Origin: Candidatus Nanohaloarchaea archaeon
GTDB taxonomy: Archaea > Nanohalarchaeota > Nanosalinia > Nanosalinales > JAHENU01
DNA length: 6,212 nucleotides
Assembly (NCBI GenBank): GCA_018609855.1
Contig: JAHENU010000096.1
Span: forward strand, 1 to 6,212
Reading direction: 5' to 3'
Every line of letters starts with the position of its first letter. The stretch's first letter is position 1. Shown in pieces: positions 1-5,705 of this stretch. The position numbers were made by a program, and so were the translations under genes. Under the pieces are notes generated by a model that did no database searches, was not told the DNA's origin, and was given only the letters and a program-made list of their open reading frames with translations.

Positions 1-1
1 A

Positions 2-1354
2 CCAAATGCCAGTATTTCTGCCTCCAGTACCTCTGTCACTGCGGGTGACTCGGTTGACTTTACTTCGTTCACCGATAATTCGTTTGACGGACCTGTCACT
101 CGGCAATGGTTGATTGATGGTACGAATACTAGCGGCCAGGCTAACTTTACCCACACGTTTTCGAATAGCGGCACCTATTCTGTGAAACTAAAGGTCAATG
201 ATTCTATTGACAATTCCCATATGACAAGTGCCTTGTCTATTGATGTCTCCTCCAGCTCGTCGAGTAGTGACGGCGGCGGCTCCGACGGAGGAGGCGGTGG
301 TAGTGTTGTGACAACAACGCCGGCCAGTGATACGGCTGAAAAAGCTATTACCTCACAGAAGCAGGTGTCTGGCCTGTCACAAGCCCCGGGCATTCAAGGC
401 AATACGAAATTACAAAATGCTATAGAGAAGGTCTTAGGTACAGTTGAACTGGCGCAACCGGCCAGAGAGCAATTGGAGCAGATGTCACAAGCCATTGCGG
501 AAGATACCTCTGTATCCAGAAGCGGGGAGGTGGACAATGGGACAACTGATGTGACCACAAATATTTCCTATAGTGGCAATAGGTCTGTTGAGCACTTTAT
601 GTTCCATGACACCGTGCCAAAGGACTTTGCTTCCAATGCGTCTGCAATCTCTGTCACTGTGACGAATGCGCAGGCACAGGTGGTGGAAGAAGACCCCTCG
701 TTTTTGATTACTGATACCACCGCAGAGCCCGGCGAGACATATTCTGTGTCCTATAGCAGAGATACTGAATCTGTTGAGAATGCCTCAGCTTTAGATGCTA
801 TGTTGGCTGAATTTAATGCTTCTGTGTATGGTAATGTCTCTGAGGCGAAAGCACCTGCTGAAGAAGAGCAAGAGGTCACAGAGGAAGGTGGTCAGCAACA
901 AGAGAGTGATGCAACAGGGCAACAACCCGGCAAACAACAAAGCAATAACTATCTTCCTATTGCGTTAGGTGTGCTCGCAGCGATACTGGTCATTGGAGGC
1001 ATTACTTACGGAGTGATCCGCACTTACTACCCCCATCTGATCTGGGATATGAAGCATGATGAATCTGAGGATGATATTATTGAAGGTCTCCATGAATTGG
1101 AGGAAGAATTAGACGAGTATTTGGAAGAAGAAACGACCGGTACAAAATCTTCTTCTTCATCGCAGTCGAACTCAAAGGCCAATAAAGGTTCAAAGAAAAA
1201 GACTTCTTCTCAGAAAACTTCAGAATCCTCTCAATCCTCATCCCGGAAAGGGAAATCACAGTTTAACAGCACTGGTTCATCAACAAAGAAAGGCAAGAGT
1301 AGCAAAGGATCTTCTCGCAGCAGTTCGTCATCCAAAGGGAAAGATAACTCCTAA
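2..1354 (+). CDS. PKD-domain surface protein with one C-terminal membrane anchor and Ser/Lys-rich tail (5' partial)
   Basis: The frame is open from the first complete codon at position 2, so the start lies upstream of the window; 450 residues are visible. Numbering from there, residues 1-82 form most of a PKD beta-sandwich: W35 sits where the usual WDFGDG motif would be (here WLIDG), and the HTFSNSGTYSVKLKV stretch is the classic end of the domain. Residues 83-101 are a Ser/Gly/Asp linker. Residues about 180-260 (ISYSGNRSV, DTVPKDFA, VVEEDPSF, GETYSVSY) resemble the I/VPK-type domains common in archaeal envelope proteins. About nine N-x-S/T sequons lie before the membrane helix, which fits a glycosylated outer face. 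One transmembrane helix spans roughly residues 317-339 (nt 950-1018). After it come an acidic, probably helical segment (353-377) and a basic tail of about 69 residues with 30 Ser and 15 Lys. The likely role is envelope structure or adhesion; the partner is unknown. The 48-nt gap to the next gene contains that gene's own TATA box. Confidence 0.85.
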   Translation, partial: PNASISASSTSVTAGDSVDFTSFTDNSFDGPVTRQWLIDGTNTSGQANFTHTFSNSGTYSVKLKVNDSIDNSHMTSALSIDVSSSSSSSDGGGSDGGGGGSVVTTTPASDTAEKAITSQKQVSGLSQAPGIQGNTKLQNAIEKVLGTVELAQPAREQLEQMSQAIAEDTSVSRSGEVDNGTTDVTTNISYSGNRSVEHFMFHDTVPKDFASNASAISVTVTNAQAQVVEEDPSFLITDTTAEPGETYSVSYSRDTESVENASALDAMLAEFNASVYGNVSEAKAPAEEEQEVTEEGGQQQESDATGQQPGKQQSNNYLPIALGVLAAILVIGGITYGVIRTYYPHLIWDMKHDESEDDIIEGLHELEEELDEYLEEETTGTKSSSSSQSNSKANKGSKKKTSSQKTSESSQSSSRKGKSQFNSTGSSTKKGKSSKGSSRSSSSSKGKDNS

Positions 1355-1365
1355 CTTCCACTTTC

Positions 1366-1373
1366 TTTATAAG
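1366..1373 (+). promoter_or_regulatory. Archaeal TATA box for the PIN-ATPase-KH gene
   Basis: TTTATAAG lies 12 bp past the stop codon of the surface-protein gene. Its centre is about 34 bp before the ATG at 1403. With the usual archaeal spacing of about 26 bp from TATA centre to transcription start, the mRNA would begin near 1396, giving a very short leader. This places the upstream in-frame TTG at 1376 outside the transcript and supports the ATG at 1403. No clear BRE element or Shine-Dalgarno sequence is visible. Confidence 0.6.
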
Positions 1374-1402
1374 TATTGCGGTATGATCACGTATGTGGTT
1401 CT

Positions 1403-3232
1403 ATGACTCCAGCAAAGAAACAGCACAAAGACACAATAGTCCCCGATACGTCAGTTATTATAGATGGCAGATTAACACATGGCATTTCTTCGGACAAAAT
1501 TACATCTGCTGACATCATTGTACCAGAATTTGTCATCAATGAATTAGAGCACCAGGCAAATAAAGGAAAAGAAACTGGCGATGCTGGATTAGCTGAATTG
1601 ATACAGTTGCGCGAATTAGTAGAGCAGCGGTCTGATATCACTCTTTCTTATACTGGGAGAAAGCCAACACAGGAGGAAATTCATATGGCCCACTCGGGTC
1701 GCATAGACGCACTGATTCGTGATGTTGCTGAAGAAAAAAATGCTACCTTGTATACTTCTGATGTCGTTCTGTATAAAATGGCCGTTGCGAAAGGCATCTC
1801 TGCTCAGTTGTTTGAGAAAGATGAAACGCCTTCATTCTCGTTGGCCGAGTATTTTGATGCGGAAACAATGAGCGTGCACCTGAAAAAACAGGCTGTCCCA
1901 TTGGCGAAGAAAGGTAGTCCTGGCAATATACAATTGCAACGTATTGAGGAAGAGTCATTGTCTGATGAGGTTGTTGAGCAATTGATGAAAGAAATTATAG
2001 AGACTGCTAAAAGTTCTGAAAATGGTCATGTGGAGTTATCCCAGCCTGGTGTTATGGTGATTCAGCTAGAAGAATACCGCATTGTGATTGCAACTCCGCC
2101 ATTTTCTGAGACAGCTGAAATCACTGCAGTGAGACCGGTAGCACGGTTAGAGTTAGGTGACTATGAGCTTTCACCGCAATTACATGATCGGTTGCGGGAA
2201 CAGGCCGAAGGTGTTTTAGTTGCAGGGAGCCCTGGCCATGGAAAAAGTACCTTTGCACAGGCATTAGTGGATTATTACTGGGAGCAAGGTCATATTGTGA
2301 AAACTATGGAGCATCCAAGGGATTTGAAAGTAGATCCTAATATTACCCAATATGGGGCTTTAGACAATGATTTTACCAATACCGCTGAAATTTTATTATT
2401 GCTAAGACCTGATTATACGGTGTTTGATGAGGTCAGAAAAACAGAAGATTTCTCAGTATTTGCTGATTTACGACTGTCAGGTGTTGGATTAATTGGTGTC
2501 GTTCATGCGACTGCTGCATTGGACGCAGTACAACGGTTGATTGGGCGGGTAGAGCTTGGCATTATTCCGCATGTTGTAGACACAGTCATTTATATTGAGG
2601 ATGCTGCTGTTGCAAAAGTTTATAGCTTGCAATTGACTGTGAAAGTACCGGCTGGTATGCAACAGGATGATTTGGCACGGCCTGTTGTACAAGTCATTGA
2701 TTTTGAGGAGGGAGATGTTGAATACGAAATCTATACTTTTGGTGAGGAAAACGTTATTATCCCTGTTGATGCAGCTGAGGACTCAGAGCAGTTTAGTGCT
2801 AAAGATCGTTATGCAGCTGCTTATTTAGAAAAAGAATTAGAGCGATTTGTTGAAGACCCGGTTGTGGAATTTATTGCAGATGATAGAATTGCCCTCTATG
2901 TGGACGAAAATAACATGGCTCAATTAATTGGTAAAGAAGGTAAACGCATAGAGAAAATTGAGAAACAACTTGGTGTTAATATTTCTGTCAAGCCACAAGA
3001 AGGAACACTCCGTCATAGCGTTTCCTATGAAGTGGAAGAGCGAGGAAAATATGTTGCTATAATTATAGACCCTTCATTACAAGGCCAATCAGTTGATGTG
3101 TATGATAAAGAGGAATTTTTATTTACTGCAACTGTTGGTAAAAAAGGTCAGATTAAATTAAGTAAGGAAGCACCGATCGCCCAGCACGTTCTAGGAGCAC
3201 ATACACGACAGACTTTATATGCATATATGTAA
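1403..3232 (+). CDS. PIN-ATPase-KH protein (PINc/VapC-family ATPase, COG1855 type)
   Basis: This 609-residue protein is a predicted cytoplasmic RNA-acting enzyme that joins a nuclease, an ATP motor and an RNA-binding domain. An N-terminal PIN domain (about 11-155) keeps the acidic metal-binding set: D15 in PDTSVIIDG, E47 in INELEH, D102 in GRIDALI and D120 in TSDVVLYK. Residues about 175-400 match the PilT/VirB11-like ATPases: a lead-in domain with EITAVRPV, a Walker A motif GSPGHGKS at 275-282 (nt 2225-2248), Walker B-like VFDEV at 340-344, and a conserved-looking HAT at 369-371. A KH domain (about 485-545) carries the GKEG loop at 510-513, followed by a beta-rich C-terminus. All key residues are present and the length is normal for the archaeal family. 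I chose the ATG at 1403 over an in-frame TTG at 1376 because of the TATA position. Its physiological substrate is not established in what I know of the family. The stop codon directly abuts that of the opposing V4R gene. Confidence 0.93.
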   Translation: MTPAKKQHKDTIVPDTSVIIDGRLTHGISSDKITSADIIVPEFVINELEHQANKGKETGDAGLAELIQLRELVEQRSDITLSYTGRKPTQEEIHMAHSGRIDALIRDVAEEKNATLYTSDVVLYKMAVAKGISAQLFEKDETPSFSLAEYFDAETMSVHLKKQAVPLAKKGSPGNIQLQRIEEESLSDEVVEQLMKEIIETAKSSENGHVELSQPGVMVIQLEEYRIVIATPPFSETAEITAVRPVARLELGDYELSPQLHDRLREQAEGVLVAGSPGHGKSTFAQALVDYYWEQGHIVKTMEHPRDLKVDPNITQYGALDNDFTNTAEILLLLRPDYTVFDEVRKTEDFSVFADLRLSGVGLIGVVHATAALDAVQRLIGRVELGIIPHVVDTVIYIEDAAVAKVYSLQLTVKVPAGMQQDDLARPVVQVIDFEEGDVEYEIYTFGEENVIIPVDAAEDSEQFSAKDRYAAAYLEKELERFVEDPVVEFIADDRIALYVDENNMAQLIGKEGKRIEKIEKQLGVNISVKPQEGTLRHSVSYEVEERGKYVAIIIDPSLQGQSVDVYDKEEFLFTATVGKKGQIKLSKEAPIAQHVLGAHTRQTLYAYM

Positions 3233-3874
3233 TTATACACTGTGGCACATAAAGAGACAGGCAGTATTGCCACCATGTGATTGGCACTTTTGTTCAGTTA
3301 CATGCCAACGAGTATTGGTATAGGTTGTTAATATGCCTTCAAACACTCCTTCAAAGAAATAACATCTATTATGTGAGCATTTCTGAAAGATATTGTCGGA
3401 AAGTTGTAGTTGAACACTATCTTGATCATATTGATCTAACGCCATACTCCCTAAATGTAGTGTGGTAAAATAAGTCTGCATGCTCTGCATATAGGCATCA
3501 AATGACGCGTCTTTTGTATTCTGACCCAACATCATCCCCAGTCGCTTTCCTCCTTCACGGAGTGTAGTCTTGCCCACTGGTGAATGCAGCATTTGTTCAT
3601 AGAAGGAAAACACACTGTCATCTTTAACCACATATTCTTTGCCGCTGAGGCCCGGTGACCGCAACGAAGCTACTAACCGTTGTGTGTATTTCTCCGTTTC
3701 TTCCTCTGACAAACGAGGATAGCCAAAGTAAATAGCATATTTCTCAGGATGAATGGAACAGAATGCATACTCGAACAGCTTCTTGAAAATAAAGTGCACG
3801 CGTTTTGGTTTAAAAGGAACAAAATCCATGCATCGAGTTGCCTTACAAAGGTATTTAAAGATTTCCTTTGGCAT
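3233..3874 (-). CDS. V4R (4-vinyl reductase) domain protein
   Basis: This 213-residue soluble protein is read from an ATG at 3874; the frame also has a TTG one codon upstream at 3877, which is less likely. The C-terminal half (about 85-210) fits the V4R domain, a small-molecule-binding fold found in archaeal regulators and in BchJ-like proteins. The clearest match is the end: C171 followed by YFFEGVFEGIL, then VTEQKC (C197), a short GGN turn and C206-LF. Cysteines 166, 171, 197, 206 and 210 cluster in this end and could bind metal or a ligand, though this is inference. The N-terminal 80 residues are basic and aromatic (FKPKRVHFIFKKLF) with no DNA-binding domain I can name. A sensor or adaptor role is plausible, but the ligand is unknown. 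The gene is convergent with the PIN-ATPase-KH gene (no base between stops) and divergent from the ATP-grasp-like gene. Confidence 0.75.
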   Translation of the reverse strand: MPKEIFKYLCKATRCMDFVPFKPKRVHFIFKKLFEYAFCSIHPEKYAIYFGYPRLSEEETEKYTQRLVASLRSPGLSGKEYVVKDDSVFSFYEQMLHSPVGKTTLREGGKRLGMMLGQNTKDASFDAYMQSMQTYFTTLHLGSMALDQYDQDSVQLQLSDNIFQKCSHNRCYFFEGVFEGILTTYTNTRWHVTEQKCQSHGGNTACLFMCHSV

Positions 3875-3912
3875 CAACCGGCGTTATAGGGATTGTTCCC
3901 ACCATTCTCTTA

Positions 3913-3920
3913 TTTATAAA
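3913..3920. promoter_or_regulatory. Palindromic TATA box in the divergent promoter region
   Basis: TTTATAAA is its own reverse complement and sits between two divergent genes, 42 bp from the V4R start codon (3874) and 46 bp from the first ATG of the right-hand gene (3963). With about 26 bp of spacing, transcription would begin near 3890 on the minus strand, giving a leader of about 16 nt, or near 3943 on the plus strand. It is the best TATA candidate for the V4R gene. No Shine-Dalgarno sequence is visible before that gene. Confidence 0.5.
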
Positions 3921-3932
3921 GAACCATGTACT

Positions 3933-3940
3933 TTTATATA
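3933..3940 (+). promoter_or_regulatory. TATA box positioned for a leaderless mRNA starting at the ATG at 3963
   Basis: TTTATATA has its centre about 26-27 bp before the ATG at 3963. This is the standard archaeal distance from TATA to transcription start, so the mRNA would begin at or beside the A of that ATG. This is the main support for the longer form of the ATP-grasp-like protein. Confidence 0.6.
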
Positions 3941-3962
3941 TTACCTTTACTATTAATAAGTC

Positions 3963-5261
3963 ATGACAATTAACACAGTTACTGAATCTGAACGAGCTAA
4001 AGGAGAAAGAATGCCGGATACAACTGTAATGCCTATAAATTTGAATTATACGCAGTTTCCTTCAGCCCCATCTGTTGATTCCCCCTCCTCAGAATCGTAC
4101 AGTTATGAGCCACAGTCTGAAAAAGAGTTGTATAACGAAACGGAAGATTTAATTAAGACTTATGTGCAACCGCCTGCACCGACGGAGTTAGATGATATTC
4201 GTTCGTTCCATGTGCTTGGTCTCGACTTCAAGAAAACACCGGAACAGCAAATGCAGCTGGCTGAAGTGAATGGGCTGTGGTCTGGTACTGACGGCATTAC
4301 TGAAACGAATGTGTCTGCTAAAGATCTGATGCAATATGGTCTTGTCGGTATGGATGTGTGGAATGAATACAATTATGAAAGCGTAGAACAAGACGCTAAT
4401 ATTATTTCTAATGGCCTCCATACGCATTTGGAACAGTATGGCCTTGACAAAATGACATATATCAATTCTCTCCTCGCAGATCGTCGTGAAGAATTTGGTA
4501 AGACGGTGAATCCTACATTGTTTAAAGACGCCGGCATTCCAGATCACGAGTGGCTCTCTAAAATTGCGCATCATGAGTGGCATTCGTACGACGAGATTGC
4601 TGATACGATGGCTGACATTGAACTCACTTTGTCCGATAAAGCGACAGTTGATCAATATTTTGAAGGCTTTCGTGAGGTGAAACCTCTCTCATATTCCTAT
4701 ACGCAAGAGGATGTGGCAAGGTTACTGGCAAATGAAGATGCAGAATATGTAATTTTCAAGCCACGCAATGGCTTAGCAGGGAAGGAAGTCAGTGTACAGC
4801 ATAGAGATGAAGTAAATCTTAATTTTGCTGAAGATTCTGACTACATTGTTGAGCCGTTTATCGAATCAGACGCAATCTTTTCTGAGGAGACAGGCCACTA
4901 TCATGATGGCTGCATGCGCTATCTCGTGTTACTGGAGGAACGTACCGACGGCACAATTGAGACACGTCATTTTGGTGGGTATTGGCGATTATCTCCCGAA
5001 CCAATTCAGGAATATGGCGATGAAGAAGCTATGATTGCAAGCCTCTGTGACAAGTACCAGGAACCTGCTATTCCCGAAAAAGCATCACCAATTGATTTGC
5101 TTCGAGCGCGAAACACAGTTGATGCGGCATTGCCCACTATCTATCAGGATATGTTGACTGATATCCGCGGTGAAGACGCATCGGCAATGGAATCTGACGG
5201 AGAGAGTGAAGAGGAAGTACCGTCTAACCAAGACGAACAGGAAGTAGCAATACCTATATAA
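3963..5261 (+). CDS. Uncharacterised protein with a probable ATP-grasp-like domain
   Basis: I do not recognise this 432-residue protein as a named enzyme. Residues about 1-76 are polar and probably disordered (Ser/Pro/Glu-rich). Residues about 180-345 read like an ATP-grasp fold: NPTLFKDAGIPD (183-194), a lysine-containing segment before YFEGF (232-236), then VIFKPRNGLAGKEV (263-276), where K266 and the glycine loop would hold ATP, YIVEPFIES (294-302) as the hinge, MRYLVLLE (318-325), and GGYWRLSPEP (338-347). The usual late metal-binding E-x-N motif is not obvious, so it may be a divergent or inactive member. Residues 403-432 form an acidic tail. ATP-grasp enzymes join a carboxylate to an amine or thiol, but no substrate can be read here. 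I chose the ATG at 3963 because a TATA box lies 26 bp upstream; the ATG at 4011 (residue 17) has a good Shine-Dalgarno site and is a real alternative. The DoxX gene follows 17 nt after the stop. Confidence 0.8.
   Translation: MTINTVTESERAKGERMPDTTVMPINLNYTQFPSAPSVDSPSSESYSYEPQSEKELYNETEDLIKTYVQPPAPTELDDIRSFHVLGLDFKKTPEQQMQLAEVNGLWSGTDGITETNVSAKDLMQYGLVGMDVWNEYNYESVEQDANIISNGLHTHLEQYGLDKMTYINSLLADRREEFGKTVNPTLFKDAGIPDHEWLSKIAHHEWHSYDEIADTMADIELTLSDKATVDQYFEGFREVKPLSYSYTQEDVARLLANEDAEYVIFKPRNGLAGKEVSVQHRDEVNLNFAEDSDYIVEPFIESDAIFSEETGHYHDGCMRYLVLLEERTDGTIETRHFGGYWRLSPEPIQEYGDEEAMIASLCDKYQEPAIPEKASPIDLLRARNTVDAALPTIYQDMLTDIRGEDASAMESDGESEEEVPSNQDEQEVAIPI
4001..4005 (+). promoter_or_regulatory. 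Shine-Dalgarno site before an alternative internal start
   Basis: AGGAG lies 5 nt before an in-frame ATG at 4011 and is the clearest ribosome binding site I see in the window. It would start the ATP-grasp-like protein 16 residues later (MPDTTVMP). Because it lies inside the reading frame opened by the ATG at 3963, it may give a second, shorter product or be the only real start. Confidence 0.5.
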
Positions 5262-5262
5262 A
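5255..5262 (+). promoter_or_regulatory. Possible TATA box overlapping the stop codon upstream of the DoxX gene
   Basis: TATATAAA overlaps the TAA stop (5259-5261) of the ATP-grasp-like gene. Its centre is only about 20 bp before the TTG proposed as the DoxX start, which is too close for transcription to include it. The centre is about 27 bp before an out-of-frame ATG at 5286. It may drive the DoxX gene, or be AT-rich sequence at a stop codon within an operon. Confidence 0.35.
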
Positions 5263-5278
5263 ATATACCTGATATAAT

Positions 5279-5704
5279 TTGCTCTATGCGCTCTATAGTA
5301 CAATCATTAGAACACGTCTACGGAGATTATTTCTATTCCTTTTCCGAGTTTTAGTAGGATTTATGTTTTTCCAGTATGGAGCGCAGAAGTTGTTTGGGTG
5401 GTTTAACGGAAGTCAATTACAGGTTGATTCTATATTTAGTCACTTCGGTGTTGCTGGCGTTATAGAATTTTTTGGCGGGATATTTCTTGTGATTGGATTG
5501 TTGACACGGATTACTGCCGCTATAAGTGCTATTCAAATGTTTGTTGCATATGTGTGGAAACATGCTCCCAATGGACTTATGCCTATCACCAACGGAGGAG
5601 AGGCTGCACTACTGTTTTTTGCTGCATTTCTCGTTATCCTTGTATATGGTGCGAGGAAGTGGGGCGTTGATAAGGAATTATTAGGCTGTAGTGATTGTGT
5701 ATAA
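5279..5704 (+). CDS. DoxX-family integral membrane protein
   Basis: This 141-residue protein has about four transmembrane helices and the family landmarks in order: RVLVGFMFFQYGAQKLFGWF (23-42), VIEFFGGIFLVIGLLTR (61-77), a histidine loop HAPNGLMPITNGGEA (95-109), then the last helix and GARKWGVD (124-131). DoxX proteins are small membrane proteins, some linked to quinone or thiosulfate oxidation and others to redox stress; no partner here identifies the role. C137 and C140 near the end form a short CxxC motif (GCSDCV). The start is uncertain. A stop codon at 5270-5272 closes the frame upstream, the first usable codon is TTG at 5279, and the first in-frame ATG (5363) would cut into helix 1. 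No Shine-Dalgarno site precedes the TTG. It may be co-transcribed with the ATP-grasp-like gene, 17 nt upstream. Family membership is firm; the N-terminus is not. Confidence 0.85.
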   Translation: MLYALYSTIIRTRLRRLFLFLFRVLVGFMFFQYGAQKLFGWFNGSQLQVDSIFSHFGVAGVIEFFGGIFLVIGLLTRITAAISAIQMFVAYVWKHAPNGLMPITNGGEAALLFFAAFLVILVYGARKWGVDKELLGCSDCV

Positions 5705-5705
5705 T

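Noticed and set aside
110..112. TTG at 110 as the start of the surface protein
   Set aside because: It falls inside the PKD domain. The frame is open to the left edge and encodes the first PKD strands, so the real start is outside the window.
248..304. Ser/Gly-rich stretch as a DNA repeat
   Set aside because: The codons vary, so there is no regular nucleotide repeat. It is a protein linker within the surface-protein gene.
1376..1378. TTG at 1376 as the start of the PIN-ATPase-KH gene
   Set aside because: It lies only 3 bp past the TATA box at 1366-1373 and so upstream of the expected transcription start. The ATG at 1403 starts just before the PIN domain.
3216..3227. Perfect 12-bp palindrome TATATGCATATA at the 3' end of the PIN-ATPase-KH gene
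   Set aside because: It encodes the last residues of the protein, has no loop for an RNA hairpin, and alternating AT-rich palindromes of this size occur by chance. A role in termination or factor binding is not supported.
4188..4655. 155-codon minus-strand open frame
   Set aside because: It lies antisense inside the ATP-grasp-like gene. Its product has no recognisable domain and the opposite strand codes convincingly.
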